Part shown: positions 55,669 to 64,000 of the stretch, piece by piece
How positions within the stretch are numbered: position 1 is the stretch's first letter
How the letters are laid out: each line of letters starts with the position of its first letter
Assembly (NCBI RefSeq): GCF_900312675.1
Contig: NZ_OMPC01000001.1
Coordinates: forward strand, 541,633 to 605,632
From: Aliivibrio sp. EL58
GTDB taxonomy: Bacteria > Pseudomonadota > Gammaproteobacteria > Enterobacterales > Vibrionaceae
Direction: 5' to 3'
DNA length: 64,000 nt
Program-made: the position numbers and the translations under genes
The notes under the pieces: model-generated
The model's input: only the letters and a program-made list of their open reading frames with translations
The model's database searches: none
Told to the model about the DNA's origin: nothing

Positions 55669-56904
55669 TTACGCTTTAGGTGTCCAAGTTTGTTGGTAAA
55701 CACGCATTAAGTTACCAGCGAAGAGTTTCGTCAAATCTTCATTTGAATAACCCATCTTCCATAATTCATCCACAACGCCAGCAATATGCTTAGACAGCTC
55801 TGCACATCCTGTCGAGCCTTTACTAAAGGCATCAACCATGTATCCGTTATCTGCATACTTATCGGCATTAGCCATCGTAAATGGAACTACTTTAGCTGTC
55901 GTCATCATATCGTCAGTCGCAATGCCTACATGATCAATCCCCGCAACTTTTACTGCACCATCAATCATCTCTGCGAACTGTTTTGGAGTGATACCTTCAG
56001 GCCAAACGCCATCCATCATCCATTCAGTTGCTGTCACTGCTATTACACCATCCATTTTCGCCACAGTTTCAGCTTGCTCATCAGAGAGCAATCGGTAACA
56101 CGCAGCTAAACGATAATCTGGATGATCTTTTTGTAGGTTTTTCTCGGCCATTCGTTGCTTTGTTTCGCTGAGAGTTTCATGTGGCTGACAATTATAAGTC
56201 GAAGCAATAGGGGAGTGTGAATAGATAACCGGAACCCCTTTATGGTGCTTCTGCATATAGTCTGTAATATCTTCGGTTGTGTAATGAGACGTATGAGATA
56301 AATCGACAGTAATACCATGTTTAACCATTTCATCAATGACTTCTTTACCAAAATCAGTTAGACCAGATTTATCACCATTTATCATAGAGATAACACCCGA
56401 TCCCGTTAGTTCTGTTTCATTGTAGGTCAGTTGCATTGTTTTAATTCCATATTCTGCCATCACAGCAACGTTTGAAGCGTCCCCTTCTAAAGGCATTGTT
56501 GTTTGGCTTGCCCACATGATGGCATATTCACCATTATCATGAGCCAACTGGAAGTCTTCTACGCTATTAACATAACGGATAGGTGTTTTTGCCGAAGATG
56601 ATGCTTTTTTCCATTTTGCGTGTTCAGATTTAAATGCAAGCATATTGGGGGTATGAGGAGCTGCAATGGTAACTGAAGCACCAGTTACGCCACGTTCATG
56701 AGCTAAATCAATGTACTGTGCAACCTCTGAATCAGCAGTAAAACCTACCGCGCTAGGAGAGGCGTAGAAATCTAATACTAGGTTATCTTTCACAAACTCT
56801 TTTGCTTCAGGAGAAGCGAATTCATACCAATCTTTGGTTTCAATTGATGCTGCAGCTGTTGTTGATAGTGATGCGATTATGGTCGCTAGGAATATTTTTT
56901 TCAT
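55669..56904 (-). CDS. M19 (renal dipeptidase-like) exported protein, paralogue 2
   Basis: 411 aa with signal peptide (1-20, AAAS/IETK). Clearly paralogous to the product of 52581-53753 along the whole length. It shows VDLSHTS, YSHSPIA and GIDHVGIATDDM, but again replaces the HxD metal motif (LDFYASP) and the bridging glutamate region (MWASQT). It has an insert of about 20 residues (ETKQRMAEKNLQKDHPD). GAGGTAAT precedes the start. Own promoter with the CATTTTACGCCA motif 82-93 bases upstream. Likely periplasmic; substrate unknown. Confidence 0.86.
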   Translation of the reverse strand: MKKIFLATIIASLSTTAAASIETKDWYEFASPEAKEFVKDNLVLDFYASPSAVGFTADSEVAQYIDLAHERGVTGASVTIAAPHTPNMLAFKSEHAKWKKASSSAKTPIRYVNSVEDFQLAHDNGEYAIMWASQTTMPLEGDASNVAVMAEYGIKTMQLTYNETELTGSGVISMINGDKSGLTDFGKEVIDEMVKHGITVDLSHTSHYTTEDITDYMQKHHKGVPVIYSHSPIASTYNCQPHETLSETKQRMAEKNLQKDHPDYRLAACYRLLSDEQAETVAKMDGVIAVTATEWMMDGVWPEGITPKQFAEMIDGAVKVAGIDHVGIATDDMMTTAKVVPFTMANADKYADNGYMVDAFSKGSTGCAELSKHIAGVVDELWKMGYSNEDLTKLFAGNLMRVYQQTWTPKA

Positions 56905-56985
56905 TGTATTACCTCATACATTATTTAACGATTTAACCCGTAGTTGATGTAGAAGATAATAAGATAATTAATACCTTTAAATGTG

Positions 56986-56997
56986 CATTTTACGCCA
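56986..56997 (-). promoter_or_regulatory. Shared promoter motif, dipeptidase 2 copy
   Basis: CATTTTACGCCA (plus strand) lies 82-93 bases upstream of the start and matches the porin copy at 11 of 12 bases. Confidence 0.4.
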
Positions 56998-57178
56998 GTG
57001 ATGGTATTTGCCTGAGTCTTCGTGATAGTTTGATATAAAACAGCCAAGGTAAAATAATCATAGTGATGACTAGGTAAAGGACTTCACGTATAAATATATA
57101 CTCTGAATATAAAAAATAACCCCACTTAAATAAGCAGGGTTATATGATTTATTTTTTGAACTCTAATTAGTAAGGCAA

Positions 57179-58276
57179 TTACGCTTGATACTTAGGGTAA
57201 TCTGTTAAGCCTTGCTCTGCACCGCCAAATAACGTATTTGGATCATGTTGAGCTAGAGGGTAACCGTGTTTAATGCGAGTCGGTAAATCAGGGTTCGCAA
57301 CAAATGGACGACCAAAGCTGATCATGTTTGCTAAACCGCTTAATAATGCTTGATCTGCTTTTTCGGTATTGTAGCGACCAGCATAAATAATAGTGCCTTT
57401 GAATGCGTCACGAATTGCTTCTTTGAATTCTGTAGGTGTCTCAGGTGCATCATCCCAATCTACTTCAGCAATGTGCATATAAACCACATTGAGTTTATTT
57501 AATAACACAGCAGCAGCGGTGTAGGTTTCAATTGGAGTCTTATCAACTGTCCCATTTAATGAAGTAAACGGAGCAAGACGAACACCGACACGATCATGAC
57601 CAATAGCGTCAGTCATTGCCTCAACCACTTCGCCTAAAAAGCGCAGACGATTGTCGATAGAACCACCATATTCATCGGTACGATTATTGGCTTCAGAATC
57701 AATAAATTGGTTAATTAAATAGCCATTTGCAGCATGAAGTTCAATGCCATCAAAACCAGCTTCTACTGCATTTAGCGCAGCTTGACGATACTCTGCAACA
57801 ACATCAGTAATGTCTTGCTTTGTCATTTCACGAGGTTCAACCACATCAACAAAGCCCGGAGCATCAGTGCCATTATCAATAAACACTTTTACGTTTTCTG
57901 CTTTTAGTGCAGACGATGAAATAGGCTGTTGTCCACCAATATTATCAGGGTGAGTAACACGGCCAACGTGCCAAAGTTGAGCAAAAATAGCACCACCTTT
58001 TGCGTGCACAGCGTCAGTGACTTTTTTCCAACCTGCAATTTGTTCTTGAGAGTAGATACCAGGAGTCCATGCATAACCTTGGCCCATTTCTGAAATTTGA
58101 GTACCTTCAGCAATGATAAGCCCTGCAGTTGCGCGTTGTGCGTAATATTGCGCCATCATGTCGTTTGCAATGTTACCTGGTTGGGTAGCACGAGAGCGAG
58201 TCATTGGTGGCATAACAATACGGTTTTTAAGCGTAAGATTACCCAGTTGCATTGGTTGAAATAGTGCATTTGTCAT
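57179..58276 (-). CDS. nemA: Old-yellow-enzyme family N-ethylmaleimide reductase-like protein
   Basis: 365 aa, full length. FMN-dependent ene-reductase: APMTR-like MPPMTRSRAT, the flavin-contacting GLIIAEGTQIS, substrate-site HAANGYLINQFIDSEANNRTDEYGGSIDNRLRF (His-Asn pair and tyrosine), and the C-terminal phosphate-binding SFGRPFVANPDL. Pattern is that of NemA/xenobiotic reductase B and not of the remnant at 50628, which belongs to a different OYE branch, so the two are not a simple duplication. AGAGGAT precedes the start. Reduces activated C=C bonds in the cytoplasm. Confidence 0.9.
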   Translation of the reverse strand: MTNALFQPMQLGNLTLKNRIVMPPMTRSRATQPGNIANDMMAQYYAQRATAGLIIAEGTQISEMGQGYAWTPGIYSQEQIAGWKKVTDAVHAKGGAIFAQLWHVGRVTHPDNIGGQQPISSSALKAENVKVFIDNGTDAPGFVDVVEPREMTKQDITDVVAEYRQAALNAVEAGFDGIELHAANGYLINQFIDSEANNRTDEYGGSIDNRLRFLGEVVEAMTDAIGHDRVGVRLAPFTSLNGTVDKTPIETYTAAAVLLNKLNVVYMHIAEVDWDDAPETPTEFKEAIRDAFKGTIIYAGRYNTEKADQALLSGLANMISFGRPFVANPDLPTRIKHGYPLAQHDPNTLFGGAEQGLTDYPKYQA

Positions 58277-58575
58277 GGTAAATCCTCTTTTTGCTTATGC
58301 GAAGGTTATTATTATCTAATTAGTGGAAGCGATGTGGTGCTTCCCTTTGCCTAGCTAACGGTTGTTATTTTGTATGGGATTAAGATATACAAAAAAGAGG
58401 GTTACATGAAATTATGATTGCTTATTATTTTAATAACAAAGTGTAATGATCTATTGTGGGGAGAGCAGATATTTGGAATAGAGCCTGAATCTCGATGTGA
58501 TTAAGATAAGAGTTTTGGGTGCAGCGAGTAAACTAGGCTATCATTCATTACCTTCTAAATTTGGTTGATGTTGTT

Positions 58576-59484
58576 ATGCCTACTTTCTCTTTTTCAATGA
58601 TCCCGACAGGGGTTAGATTTATGTTTCTTTCTGCGCTTGGATTCGCGCTCATGTCGGCGTGTGTAAAATACGTGAGTAATTACGGCATTCCAGTATTTGA
58701 AATTGTGGCAGCAAGGGCATTAGTTTCTTTGATCATTAGCTATGCAGATGTGAAACGAAAAGGCATTTCGATATGGGGGCACAACAAGCCCTTACTTCTT
58801 GCTCGTGGGGCAGTAGGCACAGCAGCGCTTATGTGTGTTTACTACGCAGTGACGACCTTACCTCTGGCTGAAGCAACCATCTTACAATACGTTCACCCTA
58901 TCTTTACCGCATTGCTCGGCGTCCTATTTCTTAAAGAACACATTCAAAAATCAACCATGATATGCATTGCGTTTTGTCTTTTGGGCTTGTTTGTTATGGT
59001 TCAACCAAGCATGAACAGTGGCAGTACAAGTGAACTGCCTGTTTTTAGTATCCTTGTTGCGTTGTGTGGTGCATTAGGAAGTTCGATTGCCTATGTGATA
59101 GTAAGAAAACTTAGCCAAACAGAAGACAGCTCGGTGATCATATTTTATTTCCCATTAGTGGCACTACCTATCTCAAGCGTACTGATTTGGAATGACTTTG
59201 TATGGCCAAGTCTGTTCCTTACCATGATCCTGATTTTAATCGGTATCTTCACGCAAATTGGACAATATGGACTGACCAAAGCCATGCAAACCCAAGCCGC
59301 AGGTAAAGCGTCTGCGTATTCCTATGTTCAGATTGTCTTTTCTGCGCTATTAGGTGTTTGGATATTTAATGAGATCCCATCAATGTGGACTTATATCGGT
59401 GGTGGTTTGATTGTGACCGGTGCGCTTATTAACGTATTTGGTAAGCAGTCAGTCTCTATTCCTAAGAAAAGTAATTTGAAATAA
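58576..59484 (+). CDS. EamA/DMT-family transporter
   Basis: 302 aa with ten transmembrane helices in two EamA repeats (about 15-140 and 155-290); YAVTTLPLAEATILQYVHPIFTALLGVLFLKE is the repeat-1 signature. Drug/metabolite transporter superfamily, usually exporters of amino acids or metabolites. ATG 58576 is used; an in-frame TTG at 58561 would add five residues. Its 3' end overlaps the convergent LysR gene by 23 bases. Substrate unknown. Confidence 0.87.
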   Translation: MPTFSFSMIPTGVRFMFLSALGFALMSACVKYVSNYGIPVFEIVAARALVSLIISYADVKRKGISIWGHNKPLLLARGAVGTAALMCVYYAVTTLPLAEATILQYVHPIFTALLGVLFLKEHIQKSTMICIAFCLLGLFVMVQPSMNSGSTSELPVFSILVALCGALGSSIAYVIVRKLSQTEDSSVIIFYFPLVALPISSVLIWNDFVWPSLFLTMILILIGIFTQIGQYGLTKAMQTQAAGKASAYSYVQIVFSALLGVWIFNEIPSMWTYIGGGLIVTGALINVFGKQSVSIPKKSNLK

Positions 59485-60340
59485 AATCAATAAACGCACG
59501 AATGCGTTGGGGTTGGTGCTCACTATCTTTATAGACCATGTACATAGGTAATTTCACCGTTTTATATTGGTCTAATATCTGCGTTAGTGAGCCCGATTTT
59601 AATTCGTGTTCTACCATCCATTTTGGCATTGCCGCTACGCCTTGTCCTAGTTTTGCCATTTGAACCAGCATCTCTGGGCTATCACTTCGTACTTGTTCTT
59701 TTATCTTAACTTTTGTCTCTTGCCCATCATTGAAACGCCATAGGTTCGATGGTGTCGATAACGAATAAGTTAGGCATTGGTGTTGTGCTAAATCGTCTGC
59801 AATTTCGATAGGAGGATGTTTTTCTAAATAGTCAGGAGAAGCAAAATAGGCGAGTTCATTATCCATTATCCATCTTGCTTTTAGCCCTGAGTCTTTGAGG
59901 TAGGCCGCTCGAATAGCAATGTCTATGTCGCTCTCAACTAAATCAACAAACTTATCCGATACCGACACATCAACAGAAAGCTCTGGGTGTGAATTTAGGA
60001 ATTCATTGAGTGGCTCAGAGAGCTTTTGAACACTAAAAGCACTAGGAACAGACAGCTTTAAAGTGCCAGATATGGAGGTTTGTTCCTGTCGTAATTGAGA
60101 TTCAACAAGGTTCATTTCGTCAGTAAGTTTCAGCGCTAAACGTAAATATTGTTTACCACCTGTTGTTAGGCTGATCGCACGAGCATGGCGGTGAAATAAG
60201 GTAATGCCTACTTGTTTTTCAAGCCATGCAATCTTTTTACTGACCGCACTTTGCGTTGTATTGAGTTCGTTCGCAGCAGCAGTAAATGTGCCTAATCTAG
60301 CAACACGAGTAAAGACGTTTAAACAATCAAACTTATCCAT
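59462..60340 (-). CDS. LysR-type regulator (divergent from DoxX gene)
   Basis: 292 aa. Helix-turn-helix LNVFTRVARLGTFTAAANELNTTQSAVSKKIAWLEKQVGITLFHRHAR at about 5-52, then a CrgA-like effector domain. ATG 60340 is chosen because AGGA lies six bases before it; an ATG six bases further up is also in frame. Divergent from the DoxX gene 99 bases away, its probable target. Confidence 0.88.
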   Translation of the reverse strand: MDKFDCLNVFTRVARLGTFTAAANELNTTQSAVSKKIAWLEKQVGITLFHRHARAISLTTGGKQYLRLALKLTDEMNLVESQLRQEQTSISGTLKLSVPSAFSVQKLSEPLNEFLNSHPELSVDVSVSDKFVDLVESDIDIAIRAAYLKDSGLKARWIMDNELAYFASPDYLEKHPPIEIADDLAQHQCLTYSLSTPSNLWRFNDGQETKVKIKEQVRSDSPEMLVQMAKLGQGVAAMPKWMVEHELKSGSLTQILDQYKTVKLPMYMVYKDSEHQPQRIRAFIDFISNYFS

Positions 60341-60439
60341 AGTCATTCCTATTTGGAATAGTAATAAACCTAATTCTAGTATTCTTCTATCTCAATTGGA
60401 ATGCTTTAATGGCTCTATTGTTTATAGAGGAGTTACATC

Positions 60440-60802
60440 ATGTTATTTATCCAAGGGTTATTAATCGCGTTTTTCTTGTTTGCTAGCTCAGTCAAAATGT
60501 TTGGCTGGGTAAAGGCGATATTTGAACCACAACTTGCCTTCTTTCATCGTTATGGCCTTAACCGTGCGGCAATGTTTGCTGTGGGTGTTATTGAAGCCAC
60601 AGGTGCTGTTGTGATGCTAGTGGGAATGTTTACAGCAAACCCAGTATTAAGTGCGATGGGTGCTAGTTTAGTTACGCTAACTTCCATTGGGGCGATGTTC
60701 TTTCATTTTCGATTTGATACTTGGAAAGACGCGGTTCCATCAATGGTGACGTTAGTGTTGTCTCTTATTATTGCGTTACCGTTATTGGAGAGATTGATTT
60801 AG
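60440..60802 (+). CDS. DoxX-like small membrane protein
   Basis: 120 aa with four transmembrane helices and the family's GLNRAAMFAVGVIEATGAVVMLVGMF segment. DoxX-like proteins are integral membrane proteins, some linked to oxidative stress or redox complexes; the role here is not known. GAGGAG precedes the start. Likely controlled by the divergent LysR gene. Confidence 0.83.
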   Translation: MLFIQGLLIAFFLFASSVKMFGWVKAIFEPQLAFFHRYGLNRAAMFAVGVIEATGAVVMLVGMFTANPVLSAMGASLVTLTSIGAMFFHFRFDTWKDAVPSMVTLVLSLIIALPLLERLI

Positions 60803-60859
60803 AGGGATAAGAAACGGTGCGACACTGCCGCACCGTTTGAGTTATTTAATAGTAATGCT

Positions 60860-61495
60860 CTAATTAAGCGTGTCGTAAGATGTGATGGCTTGCTTTAGTT
60901 GCTCAAAATCAGGGCTGCATAAATGCGGTTTGAGCGCATTGAATTTATCAGTAGGCCAATCGTAAACCTTAAAAGACAATAGCTCTTCTATCACGGAAGG
61001 CTCAAAGCGATATTTCACATGTTTTGCTGGAGAGCCTGCAACCACGCTATATGGCTCAACGTCTTTGGTGACGACACTATTTGCGGCAATAACGGCTCCT
61101 TCTCCAATCGCTACGCCGGGCATGATCATTGATCTCATGCCTAACCAAGCGCCGTCATGAATGTGAGTGTCCCCTTTGCTCGCATAAGAGTCGTCGATAA
61201 AGTCCATAAATGGGTATAAACAAAACCAATCTGTTCTGTGATTATGGTTTCCGCCCATTAAGATAATAACTTCAGCGGCGATACAGACGTAGTCACCAAT
61301 ATGAAGCTTATCGATTTCCCATCTTGGCTCCCATTGGCGGCTGATTTTATCTCCGTGTAAATATCGAACAACAGAGCTTTCAAAGCCGTTATCCCAGCAA
61401 TCACTGTAGTAGCTATGGGTGCCTTTAATGTGAATGTTTTTGTTGGTTACGACTTCATGAAGTAACTGAAACTTTGACCAGTGCTTTTCTTGCAT
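60860..61495 (-). CDS. CatB/Vat-type hexapeptide acetyltransferase
   Basis: 211 aa. Left-handed beta-helix xenobiotic acetyltransferase: TNKNIHIKGTHSYYSDCWDNGFESSVVRYL, IGDYVCIAAEVIILMGGNHNHRTDW (the catalytic His in the NHNHR loop) and IGEGAVIAANSVVTKDVEPYSVVAGSPAKHVKYRF are all typical of type B chloramphenicol and streptogramin A acetyltransferases. Such chromosomal genes are common in Vibrionaceae and not all confer resistance, so the substrate is not certain. AAAGG precedes the start. Stand-alone gene. Confidence 0.88.
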   Translation of the reverse strand: MQEKHWSKFQLLHEVVTNKNIHIKGTHSYYSDCWDNGFESSVVRYLHGDKISRQWEPRWEIDKLHIGDYVCIAAEVIILMGGNHNHRTDWFCLYPFMDFIDDSYASKGDTHIHDGAWLGMRSMIMPGVAIGEGAVIAANSVVTKDVEPYSVVAGSPAKHVKYRFEPSVIEELLSFKVYDWPTDKFNALKPHLCSPDFEQLKQAITSYDTLN

Positions 61496-61685
61496 AATAA
61501 ACCTTTAAACTTATATAAAAATAATGGAGTTGGCATTAATTTAAAATAAGTCAGTGGATTCTAGGTTGTTTCAGTAGGGGGATAAGCTTCATGATTATTG
61601 TCCTTACAATTTGAGGGGATAATAACACATTGAGTTGTTTTATGGGGTACTTCTGATATTTAGAAATATCGAGAGGTAAAAACAA

Positions 61686-61725
61686 AAAAGGCATTAGCAA
61701 ATTTGATTCTGCTAATGCCTAGAAT
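61686..61725 (-). terminator. Terminator of the small CxxC protein gene
   Basis: Stem GGCATTAGCA / TGCTAATGCC with an A run on its left, which reads as a T tract on the minus strand, 25 bases past the stop codon. Confidence 0.8.
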
Positions 61726-61749
61726 TTGTATATTGAGCGTTATTAACGC

Positions 61750-62124
61750 TTATTCAACGTCGCAATCAGTACAGCTTTGTAGAGCGATTTCGTGCTCAAA
61801 TACTGCTACCTCGTTACCGTCTTTTAGCAACTCAGCGATTTCATCTGCAACTTCTTTCTCATCATCTGCTTCAATTTGACTTTCTAGTTCTTCTTCAGAG
61901 TAACCGTAGAAATTCAGTAATAAGTAATCACGAGCTTCAGCTTTAGTGCAAGTTACGTTTACTGAAAGATCAGCTTCAACGCCTTCTTGCTCGATAATTG
62001 CAGCCGCTTGGGCTACGACATCATCTTTCATTGTTGCTGTTAACCAACCAAGATCAGTGTTTACTTTGGTTTTTTTACAGTTAAAACAAGGCAGTTTGTG
62101 AAAGTAATATTGAAAGTTAGTCAT
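61750..62124 (-). CDS. Small acidic hypothetical protein with two CxxC pairs
   Basis: 124 aa, no signal or membrane segment. It has CFNC near residue 13 and CTDC at the extreme C-terminus, which may bind a metal together, and a strongly acidic middle (SEEELESQIEADDEKEVADEIAELLKDG). Good ribosome binding site AAAGAGAAATT. No family recognised with confidence. Own terminator. Confidence 0.72.
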   Translation of the reverse strand: MTNFQYYFHKLPCFNCKKTKVNTDLGWLTATMKDDVVAQAAAIIEQEGVEADLSVNVTCTKAEARDYLLLNFYGYSEEELESQIEADDEKEVADEIAELLKDGNEVAVFEHEIALQSCTDCDVE

Positions 62125-62408
62125 AGGTAATTTCTCTTTGAGTGTTGTATAGCAAGATTATGCGTATTTTTGAGGAAAATACTATCTTAAATTAGGTTAT
62201 TACCACGAAACTAATTTTCTGCGGATCAAAGATAAGTAGGTGAGCCTTTAGGGCGTTAATCTAAAGATGCCGATATTTTACTATGACACTCATGCCCTGT
62301 TCGGCTTCATATACCTACGCCATGCTCAGGAATAAAAAGCTTGCTGAGCTATAAACAATTTGTTACATATAAAATATGAATCGAAATTATGTAATCGCAT
62401 TTAACGCA

Positions 62409-62447
62409 ACTACCACCACCACGATAGATCTCGGGGGGTAGTTTTTT
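62409..62447 (+). terminator. Terminator 1 of the tandem pair
   Basis: ACTACC / GGTAGT stem extended by C-G pairs with single-base bulges, then TTTTTT. Confidence 0.65.
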
Positions 62448-62454
62448 GCGTCTT

Positions 62455-62492
62455 AAAAAACCCTCTGAGCGAAACCGCCAGAGGGTTTTTTT
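62455..62492 (+). terminator. Terminator 2 of the tandem pair
   Basis: Perfect 13-bp stem (62455-62467 with 62479-62491, core CCCTCTG / CAGAGGG) with long A and T flanks. Confidence 0.85.
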
Positions 62493-62553
62493 ATACCTGA
62501 AATTTTACATTTTTGAGTTATTCAAAATAGAGCGATCTTTACTAGGAGTAGAT

Positions 62554-63468
62554 ATGAAATTAGCAAAGAATGAAAAAATAGATAATGTAGGTTTGCAGTT
62601 ATCTGGTGAAGCAAAGGCATTTGAAGGGGCAACAGAAATAACACCAGTCATCATTTATGGAAAGCGTCGCATCAAGAGTGACATGTTAGAAGAATTTAAG
62701 ATCCAGTATCAAGAGTTTTCCAAGTCTATCTATGAGGCCAATCCAGATATTAAGGCTATATTTGCATTTCCAGACAAAGAAGATCCATTTGTTTACTGGC
62801 ATGTTATCTGGGTTAAGAATGCAAATTCTTTCGAGAACTATTGGAATCGTCCAACTGAGAGTGAACCGTTATGGGCTACCTATAAAAGTACATCTGAAGA
62901 CCCAGATACCCTGACTGTATATGGAGGTTGGGACAAGGGTGCACTTGCTGAAACTCAGGATATTCCATCTGTACGCTACGATTTTAAGAAAAGTATGGCT
63001 GGTTTTATTAAGACTGATGGCGGAGGAGAAGAGGGCCCTGCATTATTTGGATTTACTATGCGATATGTTAAACCTGACCAGATGAAAGCGTTAGGGGCTT
63101 CTTTTCAAACAGTCTGTAATTTATGGTATGAAAAAATTCCTGGGATTCTGATGGCTGCGGTATTTCCTGATGAAAAGACTCCGAATTTAGTCCATGATTT
63201 AAGGATTTTTGCAAACCATAGCGCATTTTTGGCGCATGTAGATAAATCAGATCAAGAGTTAACAGAGGCAATGGGGATATGGTTCGAAAACTACGACACA
63301 AGCATTCCATTCTCTGGTCAGCTTTATGCCGCTAACACAAAAGATGATGCATTGCATACAAGCTCAATCAAATCCAGTTCAACACCGCGAGCCCAGTTAG
63401 AAACATTCCATTTTGGGGAGCCTGATATGTTGGGTGTGATGCCTAACATGACGAGAAATGACTTGTAA
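62554..63468 (+). CDS. Unrecognised protein with two ferredoxin-like (ABM-type) modules
   Basis: 304 aa, no signal or membrane segment. Two halves look like tandem dimeric alpha+beta barrel modules of the antibiotic-biosynthesis-monooxygenase kind: about 30-130 ([29 protein letters not shown]...[17 protein letters not shown]) and about 160-270 ([27 protein letters not shown]...[13 protein letters not shown]). Assignment is by pattern only. The ATG at 62554 has CTAGGAGTAG upstream; an in-frame start before it would run through terminator 2 and is rejected. Function unknown. Confidence 0.68.
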   Translation: MKLAKNEKIDNVGLQLSGEAKAFEGATEITPVIIYGKRRIKSDMLEEFKIQYQEFSKSIYEANPDIKAIFAFPDKEDPFVYWHVIWVKNANSFENYWNRPTESEPLWATYKSTSEDPDTLTVYGGWDKGALAETQDIPSVRYDFKKSMAGFIKTDGGGEEGPALFGFTMRYVKPDQMKALGASFQTVCNLWYEKIPGILMAAVFPDEKTPNLVHDLRIFANHSAFLAHVDKSDQELTEAMGIWFENYDTSIPFSGQLYAANTKDDALHTSSIKSSSTPRAQLETFHFGEPDMLGVMPNMTRNDL

Positions 63469-63654
63469 ACAGTCAATTCTAGTAATTAGAAATGCAGTGC
63501 TATTATGCTTTAGGCGCTTTACCGCGCCTCTCAACCGTCAGTAATCAGAGTAAGTACTGTATTCTAATTGTGGTTTTCCACTGAGTATTTACGTCAACAA
63601 AAAAGGGGGCAATCGCAAATCAGCTACTACCCCAGAGCTTAGATAGTATTAACC

Positions 63655-64000
63655 CTAAACCTCTCCAGCCACCGCACATTGGCCTTCAATTACTACCTTC
63701 TGTTTCTTCTCTAGCATCTCAAACACAATCAACAACACAGCAGCTATAACGGCACCAACAAAGCATAAATACAGTGCGCTGTAGTAGTTGTATAACTCAC
63801 CCACAATACCCACCATCACGCTTGATACCAAGACACTGATGTTCAGCATGTTTGAGAACAGGGTAGAGGCCGTGCCTAATCGGTCTTTCATCATATCTTG
63901 CAGTGCGACCATTCCTAACGTTGCACACACACCAATGAAAAATCCATTAAGTATTTGAGCAATCAGCATACCTGTAAAACTGGTGGCTGATAGCATAACA
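63655..64000 (-). CDS. MFS transporter, C-terminal part, truncated by window end
   Basis: The last 114 codons are visible, with the frame open past the right window edge. Three to four transmembrane helices and MMKDRLGTASTLFSNMLNISVLVSSVMVGIVGE, resembling the SetA/SetB sugar-efflux branch of the major facilitator superfamily. The visible tail is short and acidic. Identity beyond MFS is uncertain without the N-terminal part. Confidence 0.7.
   Translation of the reverse strand, partial: VMLSATSFTGMLIAQILNGFFIGVCATLGMVALQDMMKDRLGTASTLFSNMLNISVLVSSVMVGIVGELYNYYSALYLCFVGAVIAAVLLIVFEMLEKKQKVVIEGQCAVAGEV

Larger units (their letters stand above)
62125..62553. ncRNA. Candidate structured RNA or leader ending in tandem terminators
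   Basis: About 430 bases with no supported gene. The plus strand holds a GCCGA/TCGGC pairing (62269-62305), a GCTCAG...CTGAGC hairpin (62324-62349), and two rho-independent terminators in a row at 62409-62447 and 62455-62492, although no protein gene precedes them on this strand. This suggests a small RNA of 100-250 bases or a long leader of the next gene that is attenuated. No known RNA family recognised. Confidence 0.35.

Noticed and set aside
50628-58276. Idea that the OYE remnant is a duplicate of the intact NemA-like gene
   Set aside because: The C-terminal sequences differ clearly (the remnant has TPLVVTGGFRT and DFIGIARTMAVDP, the intact gene GTIIYAGRYNTEK and SFGRPFVANPDL), so they belong to different branches.
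62401-62450. Possible integron attC-like site
   Set aside because: The hairpin has a T tract and lacks the core sites of attC repeats; it is a terminator.
62446-62553. Extended N-terminus for the ABM-like protein, in frame from 62446
   Set aside because: It would be translated through a strong rho-independent terminator stem, and a proper AGGAG site lies before the ATG at 62554.
1-64000. tRNA, rRNA, CRISPR array, insertion sequence or prophage
   Set aside because: No cloverleaf with a recognisable anticodon arm, no spaced direct repeats, no transposase, integrase or phage structural genes were found by reading.

Overview
The window looks like part of a chromosome of a marine Vibrionaceae bacterium, most likely the genus Aliivibrio (A. 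fischeri or a close relative), and probably the smaller chromosome. The signs are AT-rich DNA (roughly 37-40% GC by eye), a TonB2-type energy cluster with a TtpC-like protein, a chitin-active AA10 LPMO with a C-terminal CBM5/12 module, a M66 (TagA/StcE-like) protease, a clade-3 catalase and a high density of LysR regulators. The genus is inferred from gene content and memory, not from a database search.

Layout. 1-6.2 kb: the 3' end of a bacterial Ig-like repeat protein, an EAL phosphodiesterase, a PepT-like M20 peptidase, an exported MsrA-MsrB fusion and a glutathione-dependent formaldehyde-activating enzyme. 6.7-18.3 kb: a patatin-like phospholipase, catalase, the tRNA hydroxylase TrhO, the LPMO, a small outer-membrane barrel, the ABC-F protein YbiT, a DnaQ-type exonuclease, and a LysR regulator next to a secreted alkyl sulfatase. 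18.4-19.5 kb: a lone type IV pilin-like protein and a small secreted protein. 19.6-31.8 kb: an iron-type import island. A TonB-dependent receptor, a YddA-like ABC protein and a M16 lipoprotein protease run leftward. A complete TonB2 operon (DUF3450, TtpC, ExbB, ExbD, TonB, TPR protein) runs rightward from the same intergenic region, which holds three Fur-box-like sites. 32-50.6 kb: RsgA, SoxR, small proteins, the M66 protease, an oxidoreductase with its LysR gene, MepA, a POT-like transporter, a DUF1254/DUF1214 protein, a radical SAM protein, a crotonase, and regulator/target pairs including a MarR gene with a duplicated palindromic operator. 50.6-57 kb: an OprB-like porin abutting the 3' remnant of an old-yellow-enzyme gene, two divergent M19 dipeptidase paralogues, a DUF3299 protein and an AraC regulator. 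57-64 kb: an intact NemA-like enzyme, an EamA transporter, a LysR/DoxX pair, a CatB-like acetyltransferase, two unrecognised proteins and the C-terminal part of a MFS transporter cut by the window end.

The main functional unit is the receptor-protease-ABC operon paired with its own TonB motor. Its gene set matches the Pectobacterium Fus and E. coli yddAB-pqqL protease-associated import systems. In those systems a protein ligand is taken through the outer membrane, cut in the periplasm by a M16 protease, and the product is handled by an inner-membrane ABC protein. Here the adjacent, divergent TonB2 operon under likely shared Fur control suggests a self-contained iron-piracy module. A second possible unit is the porin/dipeptidase/DUF3299/AraC cluster, whose minus-strand promoter regions share a short motif. 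No rRNA, tRNA, CRISPR array, insertion sequence or prophage was recognised.
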